A DNA stretch of 64,000 nt, from positions 93,283,476 to 93,347,475 of the forward strand of contig CM043944.1 in assembly GCA_014529385.2 (NCBI GenBank), in the 5' to 3' direction. Below are positions 19,276 to 30,069 of this stretch, one piece after another. Each line of letters opens with the position of its first letter. Position 1 is the first letter of the stretch. A program made the position numbers and the translations under genes. The notes under the pieces are model-generated. The model had not been told where the DNA came from. It did not search any database and worked only from the letters and a program-made list of their open reading frames with translations. This DNA comes from Adiantum capillus-veneris (Eukaryota; Streptophyta; Polypodiopsida; Polypodiales; Pteridaceae).

Positions 19276-19340
19276 CCACACATGAGAGAGCAGACCATTT
19301 ATCATGAATGTTACATACCAAAGCTTCAATAAAGGTTGAC
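18391..19340 (+). pseudogene. Element H: reverse transcriptase and RNase H (resumed)
   Basis: Resumes RT right of element A: NYPLPITYHVIERVTGKEAY, FLDGFSGYNQL, then MPFGLTNEPATFQRVMSHAF and the YMDD catalytic box (FLEIYMDDLCVLS). The thumb/connection part follows (VFMVRHGKILRHILSKN, FMGHCGYYRMFIYMYA), then an RNase H start (FHVHIDESAYAIGCILAQSG, DFLICYSSRL). Stops at 18568-18570 and 19012-19014 and a GA microsatellite at 19221 break the frame. By domain order and style it is the same pol as 646-1170. Confidence 0.9.
19221..19271 (+). repeat. (GA)n microsatellite inside RNase H of element H
   Basis: About 51 bp of uninterrupted GA following ACCACAAA. It translates as an Arg-Glu repeat and destroys the RNase H frame. 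It lies exactly where plant Ty3/gypsy RNase H usually encodes T-[ST]-E-R-E, so it probably expanded from those codons. Confidence 0.95.
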
Positions 19341-19487
19341 CATAATTTGTTAGACTTTTACCTTTTCAACATCTAGATGGTACCACGGTGGAGCGAACAG
19401 ATCATACCATTGCTAACCAAAGAGTTACTGCAGATCAAGAGACATCCATTGATCATTGAGCAATCTCACGATCTCTAGTGTTGATTG

Positions 19488-19907
19488 CACGACGACTATA
19501 TAAATGAGGAAGAGATGGCATACTCAAATTATGCATCAAGATGCAAAAAAGAGTTGTATCTGCAACAAGCTCATGTGAAAATCATGGACATACATAATTC
19601 TAAAACACAAACATATCAAAGACTGATGCTACTTGGGGTGTATTGGCCAAACATGCAAAAAAGCGTGCGCGACTATGTTCGCTCATATTATGTTTGCATA
19701 ATAAAAAACCAATCGAACATGCTATATTGTTTAGAGTAGCAGTGGCACCAAAATGGATGAAGTACATGTTAGAATACTTAGAACAAGGAGTTATACCAGA
19801 GAACTTAAGCAGAGCCAATGTATGCTTAATACAACACAAATCCAAAAACTATGCTATAATTAAAAACCAAATCAAAGAGGGATGGATGAAAACTTACAAA
19901 TTTGTGT
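19488..19907 (+). pseudogene. Element H: integrase N-terminal (zinc-binding) region
   Basis: + frame coding remnants: MLLGVYWPNMQKSVRDYVRS, the conserved segment of the integrase zinc-binding domain, preceded by decayed HHCC residues. A further segment, VIPENLSRANVCLIQHKSKN, reads in another frame to 19907. The frame is then cut by element M (TSD tatag 19908-19912) and continues at 41787 with a second zinc-binding-like segment. Two such segments in one element may mean a duplication or two overlapping pol copies. Confidence 0.65.
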
Positions 19908-19912
19908 TATAG

Positions 19913-20837
19913 TGTTGGGGGCTCCATCGTTGCAATAGCTCCAATGACCTACAAAATTGTCAATACGGTGGGATGAGCTACCCAACTAGGGCATGGAAAC
20001 ACTCGCACGGTTAGTGAGCTAATCATGGCAACGCAAATAGTTAACTCTATGAGGTGAGCTTCTCGGCCTATGGAGGAGCTAATCCACAATGAAGGGCAAT
20101 CTCCATATCCAGTTCTCTTCACCTCTAATCAAACCAATCACACACACTACAATTGCAAAATGCACACACCACTAATCCTATCATGCAACACACTAATCTC
20201 AAGCACACATACATAGATCTATCGAGCACCACACTCCAATCAAGCCTACATGCACACACAAACAAAAGAGGGCAATCACACAAGATTAGAGAGGGATTAA
20301 TCACCAATTAGTTAAGGTATAGCTAATCTAAGCATCATAGGCAATCATAAGAAGCATGAGAGACGCATAGTGAAAGAGAATGAATCATTGATTAGTGTTA
20401 ATCAAGTCTCATGAGCAAGGAGAAGCTCAAGGACTCCATAGCCACACACCTCAAGAGCTCTCACCAAAGAGTGCTCTCAACCAATGAGCTTGAGAACCCT
20501 AATTTCATTTATACACTGCCTTATGTACCTAGGGTAAAAATATGCAATGTCTGGGTGCCCAAGGCGTTTAAGGCTCCACCACTTACTGAATCTGCTATAC
20601 CTAAGCACACTAAGTGAACTATTCTTTACAGCTTGGAACTCCCATTGAGCCCATAACACATTAAAATATTACAATGACTTGAAATAATTCTGGAATTTAC
20701 ACTACATGACCATTTTGGAAAAACGTGAGAAATGTGTAACTCCAATCTTTACTGCTTCCTCATGTTGATCTTTGATGTGCATCCATACTTCTTTGGTCTT
20801 TAGCAGCTTCTGTTAATTGACGTTGACGCAGTTAACA
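19913..20837 (-). repeat. 3' LTR of element M (925 bp)
   Basis: On the + strand TGTTGGGGGCTCC...GCAGTTAACA; it matches 40859-41781 with scattered substitutions. Read on the minus strand, a TATAAAT motif lies at 20507-20513. A 68-codon + strand ORF (20411-20617) present in both LTRs is antisense to M and probably fortuitous. Confidence 0.92.
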
Positions 20838-20850
20838 TTACCCCCTTTCG
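20838..20850 (-). other. Polypurine tract of element M
   Basis: Minus-strand reading CGAAAGGGGGTAA directly before the 3' LTR start TGTTAACTGC. Its position confirms the minus orientation deduced from the PBS at 40840-40858. Confidence 0.75.
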
Positions 20851-22697
20851 ATTTTAGTGCCCATCCTCAAGCACTGTTGAAAGGTGTCCGTGGAGGCAAG
20901 GAAAGGTTTTTGATTGGTTGTCTTCATTTGTCATTTTGATGGGCTGATTGTCTTCATTTATCGTTGAATTTTTTGATGAGGTTCAATTTGTTGCAGCATC
21001 TTCATTGGTCCGAATAGAGATGATGTTGCATTTTTCCAATGTAATAGCATAATGATGAGGTTGTTGTTCATTTATGAAAAGTATGTACAAGGGAAGTAGA
21101 ATGATGAGGTTTTAAATTAGGGTCTAATACCTGGATGATCAAAGGAAAAAAACCCAGTGGAAAAAAAGTGCCTTTGGGATAAGCACTTTATTGGAGTACT
21201 TATTACCATGGGAAATATTAATAAAGTACTGAAGGGATTATTTGCTAATAGATATGGAAATAAAAAGGCAGCAAATATAAGAAGGTAGCATGATGGAACA
21301 TTGGTTTGCCTGTTGTAGTCCACTCAAGGTGCACAGTTGGAAGCAAAAAAGAGTGTCTAATGCATATGATGGGACATCCTATTTATGCATACACAAAAGT
21401 GCATGGAAAACAATATGTTGTGCAAGAAAGATTTTGAGGGGTTATTCAGAAAGATAGTGTAGCTATAAAAGCATATGACATGGCTTTGCAAGCTGGCACC
21501 CCTTTAAGAATGGTTTTCGTTGACGAGGATATGTGCTCTCATCTTATGGTGCACTGTGCGTGAGTGTTGGACTCTACGACACTCCACCAATTCTAAGTTA
21601 ATAGACTTCAACTCTTATGCTCATCTCATCCAGCATGAGCAACATGACATTAGATATGCTCAACTCTTTCAGCTTGAGTGCATAAGCCTAATAACTACGA
21701 CTCTTACCACAAAGTTTAATATGACTTGAAGCTTGGGGACTAATGCTTTGCTCATTTTATGGCTCAGCAGCCCGACTCTGACTATGCAAAAGAGTGTTTT
21801 TTGCACTTTGGTGACTTGAATTTTTACATTCTTGTGCTTACTTCAAACATTTCTTCAGGTAAAAGTAAGCTTGAATCCTCAAAAAGAGGATTAGTGAAGG
21901 ACCAAGCTGGCATTGAAGGTTTCTTTTGCCATACCTGTTTTATCATCTTTGAATCTGCATTCGCGTTGGTTGGGTTGTCCTTCTTTGACCGTGAAGACTC
22001 CATTATCTGTTTGATTTTCCAAATAGGCCTGTTGATAGGAGTCTTTGATGTTGTTGTACGCCTTTGTTGGTTGTTGGCATTTGACTTTTGACTAGGAGCA
22101 TTGGAAAACTTAGGAATCCAAATCTCTTGATGACCTTTGTATCTCCATTGTTGACTTTGCTTTGCTCTAGGTCTTGTTGATTTCTTGAGATCTTCATGCA
22201 GGTTTGGTGTAGTTGTAGTTGGCTTGTGGTTGATTGGTAGCCAAATCTTTATGTAGCCTGTGTAGAATCCTTGTCCAAGAGGAAGATTCTTTGAGATATG
22301 TCTTTTTCTGTATCCTCTTGAGAGTTGTGGTTGACTTTAGCATCTTTTGATGTTGTTCCATTGTATACCTGCTTCTTAGGTATCCTAGAATATAGTTGAG
22401 GTTGATACCTTGTGGGCCTTCCTTCTTGGGAGGGACTCAAAGTTACTTAAGATGCTCTAACCTCCGGTTTTGGTACCCATATCTGTCTGTTACCTCCATA
22501 GTACTCCTGTTCTTTTAAGATCCATTGTGATGCTATCCATCCCATGTGTTTGTCTTTCTGTGTTGATTTCTTCTCTTTAATCCAAATTGGATCATTGACT
22601 TTGACTAAACTATTGGGAACAAACACTTGCTTGACTTTCTTTTGCTTTCTTGAGTACTTTGGCTTATATATCTTTGCTTTTTTGGGTGTCTCCTTAG
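20851..22697 (-). pseudogene. 3' part of element M interior; reading with IWVPK-type peptides
   Basis: The minus strand from about 22690 to 22000 is coding-like: KQVFVPNSLVKV, NDPIWIKEKK, GGNRQIWVPKPEV, SRIPKKQVYNG, separated by polar spacers of about 20-30 residues. Similar WVPK-spaced linkers occur in some plant Gag-Pol proteins between Gag and protease; that is the only resemblance I can offer. 20851-21990 has no domain I recognise on either strand. Stops and frame changes mark it as decayed. Confidence 0.4.
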
Positions 22698-22896
22698 TGT
22701 TGGGATTCAGGCCAACAGGCCGGACATCCCACTTACTACTAACCCATCTACTAACTTAACCATGTATACACTTATTCTTTAATACAACTGAATAAGGAGC
22801 TTCCAACAGGATAACATTGTTGTGCACTCCACCCAAAGCAGGTCTCTCTCTCTGCTCTTGCACTTGCACTCGCACACGCTTCCCGTGGCACCTTCA
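22698..22896 (+). repeat. 5' LTR of element K (about 199 bp)
   Basis: TGTTGGGATTCAGG...GTGGCACCTTCA, ending two bases before the PBS. The left edge is judged from the TG start and similarity to the LTR of E at 61036. No second copy is in the window. Confidence 0.65.
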
Positions 22897-22898
22897 AC

Positions 22899-22910
22899 TG
22901 GTATCAAAGC
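22899..22910 (+). other. Primer binding site of element K
   Basis: TGGTATCAAAGC, one base from the standard initiator-Met PBS TGGTATCAGAGC. Confidence 0.85.
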
Positions 22911-24026
22911 AGGGTTTGTGCTTGCCGTTTTCGCGTCCACGTGGATGTGCACTTTCAAAAGTGCAAACAGGTTTTCGATTTTGGCATCAGCAAATTCAAC
23001 GTTCCGAGAGCGTTCCATCAAACGTCCTAGGGTTTTACCCCCCTTTCGAAGTTGTTTGTGCAGTCAAAAGCTTCATTAGAGCTACGCTTCAGGAGTTGTA
23101 TTTTTTCAACTCCACTTTTGCTATAGATACAGGTACAGGTACATGACACATGTGCAGGTTGTTCAAAAACTATTTTGGGATGGTATATAGCCGCTTTATG
23201 GCTATTATGTGCTATTGAGATGGTGTTTATGGGCTGATTAGGAGCACTTTTTGGCATCGACATTGTCTCGGGTTTTTCAGGCATCCATCTCCTCACAGGT
23301 TCTTGCATACATATAGGACATCCAGGTTTCTTACAGGTTGCATTGTTTAGCATCATCACAGATTTCAGTGGGAGTATTTGATGCACATATGCATTGTTTT
23401 GGCACTTTTGATAGTGCTTGAGCTCTTTTGAGAGTGGTTTTACTCCCCGCAAGGATTTGTTTACTGCTTGCGCATTTTGTTTGGCGCCTGTTTGAGCGCG
23501 TATACTACACCTTGCAGTATTGTTGACAGTGGATGTACGTTGAGTTGCAAAAACTGCCATATGTACCTTTTGTGGAGCCGATTTTGCTTGTTTTTGGCAG
23601 TCCCGACCGTTTTTGAGACTCGGTTCAGAGGCCCTTTCTGAGACTGGGCTGGTTTCTTGTCTGCATAACCTTTTGTGAGGGTCGATAGCGTGAGGTTTTC
23701 TTGAGCTGGGGGATTTTCGAATGTTGAGATCCTTTCGGTGATACAGGTTGCTGGAGTACCCCTTTTTTGTGGCCTCGCCATAGGACATGTATAGAGAGGG
23801 CTAGGTGCATTTGATGCCATGTTGACAGTCTTGGGTCAGCTTTTGACTTTTTATGCACAATTAGTGGTTGATGCGCCTGTCTTATGCTCTGAGAGCATTA
23901 CTTCTTAGGCATTACTGATCTCTTCTGACAGTTTTGGATTGAGATTTTGTCAAATTTTTCTAGGGAAATTCTACCGAATTTTTTCCAGAATTACCTGTGT
24001 TTATCACCATATTATCTTTAGCTTGC
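22911..24026 (+). other. Leader of element K
   Basis: Untranslated region between PBS and gag. It contains a perfect 7-bp-arm hairpin (22949-22964, shared with D) and a block at about 23706-23746 shared with the leader of E. A 253-codon minus-strand ORF (23027-23788) overlaps that block; no domain is recognisable in it. Confidence 0.6.
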
Positions 24027-24790
24027 AGCCACGTCATCTAGTGGTGAAAGGAATATTTACAATATCCGGAAATTTGATGGGACGAATTTTGCTATCTGGA
24101 AAGAGCAGATTCAAGATGTTCTTATACAAAAAGGCCAGTTGGATCCTATCATGGAGCGCCCAGAGGGCGAGTATACAGATGTTGAGTGGGAGAAACTTAA
24201 TGCTAAGGCCAAATCTACCCTCCGTTTGCATTTGGCCGAATCTGTGTACTTTACTATAGTTGGAGAAAGGACTGCTAGAGATGTATGGGATAAGTTGTGC
24301 TCTAGTTATGAGAACAAAAGTGCCACTAATAAGGTTTTCTTGATGAAGAAGATGTTTGACCTTTGTATGAAGGAAGAGGGGCACTATTTCTACTCACATT
24401 AATGAGTTTAATATCATTTTCACTCAGTTGAACACTCAGGGTTTGGCCTTCGATGAGGAAATCAAATGTATCTTATTGCTATGCAGTTTACCCTCGTCTT
24501 GTGATACGTTCTGTACTGCGATTAGCAACTCAGCACCTGGTACCGGTATAGTGTACAATGACGTCCTTGGGAGTCTGTTTACCAAGGAGATTTGCAGGAA
24601 ATCTCTCGAAGGCAAGAAGGATGGTGATGCGTATGTTGCTAGTGATAGACAGAGGGGTCACACTCAAAGTTGTTCCAGAAGCAAGGAACATGGGGGCTCA
24701 CGCAGTAAGTCTCGGGGTTCTATGCGTAATGTCGAGTGCTATCACTACCATAAAAAAGAGCATGTGAAGAAGGATTGCAGGAAATGGTAG
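24027..24790 (+). pseudogene. Element K gag (Ty1/copia)
   Basis: The + frame gives IRKFDGTNFAIWKEQIQDVL, RDVWDKLCSSYENKSATNKV, LMKKMFDLCMKEEG, then, after a frameshift near 24390, NEFNIIFTQLNTQGLAFDEE and LLLCSLPSSCDTFCTAISNS. This is the DUF4219/UBN2-type Gag of Ty1/copia. The knuckle CYHYHKKEHVKKDC has Tyr in place of the second Cys. No ATG is seen at the expected start. It is close in layout to the gag of E (62328). Confidence 0.85.
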
Positions 24791-25170
24791 CAAAGCAAGA
24801 AGGATAAACAATCCGGTGAAACTTCTAAGTCCATTGATTCAAACAAGGGCAAAGCAAAGTTAGAGGAGATCAATGTGCTAGATTCCTCAAATGCTCCTAT
24901 TGTAGAGACTCTTCCAGCGGTTGTTATGTCACTTTCCTCTGATGTATTGGTCTTCACAACAGATCTACCTATCGAGGCTCTTGTTACAGAAGATGTGTAG
25001 TATGCACAGAATTGGACAGTAGATTCTGGTGCGAGTTTCCATGTGACACCACATAGAGATTGGTTTTCTACTTATTCTCACTCTTGTGGCAAAGTGAGAC
25101 TTGGTGATGCTTATGAACTAGACATTGAGGGTGTCGAAAACATCAAATTCATCTAAGGAATGCCATGCAC
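24791..25170 (+). pseudogene. Element K protease region
   Basis: After the gag stop (TAG at 24788) the same frame continues to the aspartic protease active site WTVDSGASFHVTP (about 25016) and HRDWFSTYSHSCGKVRLGDA. Stops at about 24998 and 25155 interrupt it. In Ty1/copia the protease cuts the Gag-Pol polyprotein. Confidence 0.8.
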
Positions 25171-26070
25171 TTTACTTTATGTAATGTCAGACATGTGCCC
25201 AAGTTGACTAAAAGCTCGATTTTTGTTGGTCAGCTTGATGATTTGGTTTACAACACCACATTTGGCAATGGTTCGTGGATAGTCTGCAAAGGTAATCTTG
25301 TTGTACTCAGAGGTCAGAAGCATGGTACCTTGTATTCCATGCATGTGTCAGATGTTGGTCATGATTACATATCTATAGCCGAGCTGTCGTCTACTGAGTT
25401 GTGGCATTGCCGGCTAGGTCATATTAGCCAAAAAGGAATGAGAACTCTGAATCGTTTTGGCTACTTGCCTGTCTTATTTTATGTTGACTTTTTTGTTTGT
25501 GAGCACTATATCTATGGCAAACAGACTAGGTCCGTGCACTTACCATTGGGTCAAAAGCGAGTTGAACCTCTAGATTTAGTACATAGTGATGTTTGTGGTC
25601 CTATGTCAACCAAACCTCTAGGGGGGGGCAACTAGTTTGTGACATTCATAGATGACCCTACTCGAAAGGTGTGGGCATATCCTTTGAAACATAAGGATCA
25701 AGTTCTTCCTGTGTTCCAAAAAAATTTTAGCACTCATTGAGAATCAGTCTGGCAAGAAACTCAAGAGGTTGCAGACTGACAACAATGGAGAGTATGTCTC
25801 CAAGGAGTTTGATAATTTATGTGCTAAAAAGGGGATTAAAAGGTAGTTTACTGCACCATACACACCAGCTCAGAATAGAGTTGCTGAGTGCATGAATCGT
25901 ACGATTCAGGAAAGATTCACAGCCACGCTTTCTAGGGAAAATTTCACACAAGGCTTTTGGGCAGAAGCCGTCTTGACTGCAGTGCACATTATAAATCGTT
26001 TGCCTAGTCCGCCATTGAATTATGAGATTCCAGAAGAGTTATGGTCTAAATGTAAGTCCCACTATGACCA
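25165..26070 (+). pseudogene. Element K integrase (truncated)
   Basis: The pre-integrase zinc domain is LWHCRLGHISQKGM...CEHYIYGKQ. The catalytic core begins VEPLDLVHSDVCGPM (first Asp) and FIDDPTRKVWAYPL, then, after stops and a frameshift near 25722, QTDNNGEYVSKEFDNLC (second Asp region), NRVAECMNRTIQERF (Glu region) and AEAVLTAVHIINRLP. It ends at ELWSKCKSHYDH where element G begins. Confidence 0.85.
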
Positions 26071-27671
26071 TGTCATAATAATCAATATCTAATTCTCCTA
26101 AATGATTTTCTCATGTTAAACTGATCATTTAATATGGGGAAGTGCCAGGGGAGAAAAAGCTAGAATATTGATTAAGTTAGCAGACCGGCCACAATAGGGA
26201 TCCAAAGGAGGGAAAATAGGGATCCAAAGGGGGGGGGCATCTGCAAAAGAGCTATGCGCAACAATGGGCTTAAATGACCTTAAGGTTCGATCCATTAAGA
26301 CTTCCAAAATGCTAAGGTTCCAAAATTCAAAGGTTGTGTCCAAAGGTCAACTTTAGGGAATTGGATGCTTTGTGTGTATTCCAAAAGTCTTTGTCAAGCC
26401 CTACATAGGAGGGGGTGAGCCCAAGAAGTAGGGGATGAGAGAGAAACACACACACACACACACACACACAAGATCCCTTTGTACACAAGGGAAAAGAGGG
26501 ACACATGTCAGCTCCCTAGCCCAGATGCTCACAAGGTGTACTCAAATCCTATTGGATGGCCTTGGAGGTGGACCAATGAGAATTAGGCTAGAGTAAATCT
26601 AGTTTAATAAATTTAAAAACACTTAATAAAAGAACCAATAAGAATTAAGCTCTCTAGAAGACTATTGGACAGTCTCCCAAGGGGACCAATGAGCATTCAG
26701 CAGCCCGATGGCTTGCCCGATTCCTATTGGCCAGAAGGCAAAGGGGTCCAATGAGACTTTAGTTGAATTATTAAATTACCTAAAGCTCTCACACAAGGGG
26801 AAAGGGGGACACATGTCAGAAGGCTATCACTTATGCTGCTTAATTGTCATTGGTTAAGCCTGGGGAGGTCCAATAGGATGCTAGCATGAGTAATTAGCAA
26901 GGGGGGTCGACCGAGAGAGAGGGGGGGCTGATTTTTGTAAGGCATTATTATCATACACACACTCACACTAGCTCATGTGTGAAGTAAAGAAGACTCTCTC
27001 TCTTTCTCAACCTTTAATGGAAAGCTTATCACCTACTCCAAGCTTGTGAGAAGGGAGGCCTACACCAACAACTCTTGGCTTTGTGATGCAAATCCAACCA
27101 AGAGCCAAGCTTCAATGCATGCTCATCTCCTCTACCATGCTAATTACTAAGCTAAGCTATGCTAATATGAGTGATTATGTGAGGAGATGTACATCTTTCT
27201 CGTAAGAATACTCCTTCTTCCTCTCAATCTACTCTCATACCCCGCTAGCTCTCACCATCTTTGAAGGTGTGTGAGCTCTTGGGTCTGAGACCGTGAGGGA
27301 ATTGATGTTGTGTTTGATAAGTTTTTTGCGTAGTGCATGAAGTTTCCATCTTCATTGCACTAGCTAGTATTGAAGGAACACAAGAAATTGTATTGTAAAA
27401 TGTCTCTCTTGATGGGAGAAACCATAATACAAAGCCTTTTGGAGGGGGGATCGGCTCCATGCAAATCCGATCCTCAACTATTGTCAATTGCTAAATTCTC
27501 TCTCTTTTGAAGTATTATTCATGCTATCTAACTAGGTGTTATGCTTTTTGTTGCTTTCTCCACCCAGGCACTCTTGTTATTATCATTAGGAATCTATTCT
27601 AATGAAATGCTGCTCACTATGTTCATGCTATTTTCCGCTACACACAAGTTACTAGGCCATTAAATGTTACA
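26071..27671 (+). repeat. 5' LTR of element G (about 1.6 kb)
   Basis: Runs from TGTCATAATAATC at the break in K integrase to ...TTAAATGTTACA one base before the PBS. It contains an AC microsatellite (26446-26470) and G-rich runs. No partner LTR is in the window, so the ends rest on the K break and the PBS. Confidence 0.7.
26446..26470 (+). repeat. (AC)n microsatellite
   Basis: About 25 bp of uninterrupted AC within the G LTR, between GAGAGAA and AGATCCC. Confidence 0.9.
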
Positions 27672-27672
27672 T

Positions 27673-27684
27673 TGGTATCAGAGC
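27673..27684 (+). other. Primer binding site of element G
   Basis: TGGTATCAGAGC, an exact initiator-Met type PBS, one base after the LTR end. Confidence 0.9.
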
Positions 27685-28083
27685 ACAAGGTTTCTCTTTT
27701 CTTGCTCAAGAAGGGAGGTCCTCAAGCTAGCTATAAATGGTTGGTACTATTAATTGCATGTGAGTAAGTAGAATAGGGATTTTTCAGCCTTGCAGTGCGT
27801 CTGCCTTTGTGCAGTTAACGGGGCATCACCGTCGAGAGATATGGTCTTAATAGTGGAGTCCTACGGGGCTTGCATATAGCTTAACCACTATTGAGCTATT
27901 AGAAGCTTGACAGGAGCCAGTGTTTTTTTGGTGTTGAACAACCCTCTCTTCTATTCCTTGCAATTAATGGTATTCGAGCCACGGGTACAGTAGCTTGAGT
28001 GCTTTTTCTAAAGGGGTAAAGAGGAGTAGCAAGTAGGGCTTGAAGTGCACCTAAAAAGTTTACACCTAAAAGTTGTTAGAATG
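27685..28083 (+). other. Leader of element G
   Basis: About 400 bases between the PBS and the first gag ATG (28083). I see no ORF or repeat in it. Confidence 0.5.
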
Positions 28084-28942
28084 GCTAACAATAGTAAAGA
28101 GAGTGAAATTTAATGTTGATAACTTTGAGCAAGCTTGTAAACTATCTTGCTGAACTAGGCTTCAACAAGCCATGGGCAATCCATCCCTCCAAAGTGAAGT
28201 GCAATGCCAGCTTCGTGCTCGTGGGATTCTTCAAGCTCCCCACCATGACAAGAGAACACCTAAGAAGCCTCCTTGTGATACTTCCAAAAGAGGTCTCTCT
28301 CCAATTCGGGAAGAAGAAGAGGATCCATATGAAGGGCTCAAAAATTTTCTCCTTGATGACACATCTCCTTCTCAAAGGAGAATTCAAGAGCCTCCACAGA
28401 AGGAACGAGAAAGAAGTGAGTCTCCCGCCACCTCGGTGGAGATGGCTCCACAAAGACGACGGGCTAAACGCTCTCCATCACCTCCAAAACGGAGAAGACC
28501 ATCACATACTTCTCCACACCATACTTCAAAGAGGGATGACAAAAAGCAAGAGAAGAAAAAGGCAAGAAAGAGGACACCCTCTTCTCCATCTTCTTCATCC
28601 TCTTCCTCTTATGAAAGTGATGGTCAAGACAACAAAGATCAAGGCAAGAAAAAGGTGAGAAAGAGGTCACCCTCTTCTCCATCTTCCTCAAATTCTTCAT
28701 CTTCTGAAGAAAGTGATGGTGCAACCTTTGAACCATCAAAAAGAAGAGGCCATAGGAAATCTTATGCCACGTGGAAGAGGTCGTCCAAGCTCAAGAAATT
28801 CAAAGAGGGAGGGAAGAGCATCTCTTTCCTTACCTATGATGGCACTTTTGGTGCTACGGAAAAAGTATTGGCCTTTATCCAACAATTTGATGTGGCGTTC
28901 AAAGTGAGGGCTTCACGGAGTCCTCTAAGCTACGCCATGTAG
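28083..28942 (+). pseudogene. Element G gag N-terminal part with Arg/Ser-rich tracts
   Basis: An ATG (MANNSKESEI) is followed by a stop. The useful frame is 28172-28942 (256 codons): LSPIREEEEDPYEGLKNFLL, then basic PKRRRPSHTS and two repeats of the form KKxRKR(T/S)PSSPSSS(S/N)SSS separated by about 35 residues, then FLTYDGTFGATEKVLAFIQQ, a Gag-like helix region, ending at a TAG. The Lys/Arg-Ser tracts resemble RS-domain proteins and are unusual for a Gag N-terminus. Confidence 0.65.
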
Positions 28943-29022
28943 CTATGCACTTTCAAAAGTTTACCAGACAATGGTGGTCTAGCCTATGGGCTAACAGTGA
29001 AGCTCCATGAACATGGAAAGCT

Positions 29023-30069
29023 TTGAGAGCTTCCATTATGAAGCAGTTTTTGGCCACCGATGCCAAAGACAAAGTACTCACCGAATGGCGAAGCTTGAAG
29101 CTCTCTCCCTATGAATCCATCCACAAGTATGTAGACAAGTTTTGGGACCTACAACTCAAAGCCACTGTCTTCAAAAAGTTGGATTTTGGAGAGAAAAAGC
29201 AGCAATTTTGTGCCGGCTTAGCTGAAGAAATGGTGGAGTATGTCAACTCCCAAAGGCCCCGCACCATATCGGCGGTAATACGTCATACTATGGTGGCCTC
29301 TCAAATCAATTTCCAAACAGGAGCTAAGAGGAATTCTAAGCCCCCTGAAAACAAGGATTCCAATGAGCCTAAGGGGAAGGACAATGTCCAAAAGTCTCCT
29401 AAGGGCGACTCCAGCAAAGCTAAAGAGAAGGGAGTTTATAAAGGCAAAAATAAACTCTCTCATGAAGAGCTTGAGTGTTATCGCAAGGATAACCGGTGTT
29501 TCAAGTGTGGCGAACAAGGGCATACGTACCGCGCTTGTCCCCAGAAGAACAACCGCCATGATCCTCCTAGACCTACCTTGGTCGAAATCCAAGAGGAGGA
29601 AATTCACCACAAAGGATCTCCTCTATTCCATGCTTGGGAAAAGGTAAGAAAACATGATTCTTTGATTCTCTTTGACCCCGGTTCTACTCACAATTTTATA
29701 TCTATAGAGTTGGCCACCAAGCTAGGCATACAAGCCTATGAGATGGGAGATGTCCTACCCGCAGACAGTGCTTTCAAGGGGCAAGAAGCTTCAGTCACTC
29801 GCTTAATCGGGAAATTGAGGCTCCATGTCCAAAGCTATGTGGACAAAGAGGACTTCTTTATCTCTCCTCTCAAGCATGAGGATGTAATCCTAGGGGCACC
29901 ATGGTTTGATCGCATGGCTACCAATGTTAAATTGCTTGAAAGGAGAATCTTAAGTTCAGGGAAAAAGATATGTATTGAGGCGGTCCGGGGCGGGCAACAA
30001 GAAGAGCGGTCTCTAAACACCCTTCGAGGCTCTCGTGCTTCTCAAATGGGTTTGGGGCAAGCACAATGA
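29023..30069 (+). CDS. Element G gag C-terminal part, zinc knuckle and protease
   Basis: 348 open codons. Retrotrans_gag: MKQFLATDAKDKVLTEWRSL, YESIHKYVDKFWDLQL, KKQQFCAGLAEEM. CCHC knuckle CFKCGEQGHTYRAC at about residue 158. The aspartic protease segment has LILFDPGSTHNFIS (Pro where Ser/Thr is usual in D-[ST]-G) and the second motif DVILGAPWFDRM. The frame drifts after ICIEAV, where flanking Ty3 elements would run into GNTIPIV; that continuation is at 32559, right of an insertion. Confidence 0.85.
   Translation: MRASIMKQFLATDAKDKVLTEWRSLKLSPYESIHKYVDKFWDLQLKATVFKKLDFGEKKQQFCAGLAEEMVEYVNSQRPRTISAVIRHTMVASQINFQTGAKRNSKPPENKDSNEPKGKDNVQKSPKGDSSKAKEKGVYKGKNKLSHEELECYRKDNRCFKCGEQGHTYRACPQKNNRHDPPRPTLVEIQEEEIHHKGSPLFHAWEKVRKHDSLILFDPGSTHNFISIELATKLGIQAYEMGDVLPADSAFKGQEASVTRLIGKLRLHVQSYVDKEDFFISPLKHEDVILGAPWFDRMATNVKLLERRILSSGKKICIEAVRGGQQEERSLNTLRGSRASQMGLGQAQ

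Larger units (their letters stand above)
22698..26070 (+). mobile_element. Element K: Ty1/copia retrotransposon, 5' part only
   Basis: Starts with a short LTR (22698-22896) and an initiator-Met PBS, then a ~1.1-kb leader, gag, protease and the first two thirds of integrase. It stops at 26070 where element G is inserted (after ...YDH). The remainder of K (RT, RNase H, 3' LTR) is not found right of G, so it was lost with G's 3' end. K lies in element M on the opposite strand to M. Confidence 0.85.

Noticed and set aside
20411-20617. 68-codon ORF repeated at 41357-41548
   Set aside because: It is antisense inside both LTRs of M; its duplication follows from the LTRs, and no domain or start context supports a gene.
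21759-22091. 110-codon hydrophobic + ORF as a membrane protein
   Set aside because: The opposite strand has the coding-like, element-oriented reading with spaced IWVPK motifs; hydrophobicity is a by-product.
23027-23788. 253-codon minus-strand ORF in the K leader as a gene
   Set aside because: No domain, antisense to a copia leader, and only a ~42-bp block is shared with E; likely chance openness.
28113-28658. 181-codon + ORF in another frame over G gag
   Set aside because: Overlaps the Gag frame at 28172-28942, which has the sensible protein; codon composition is that of an off-frame reading.
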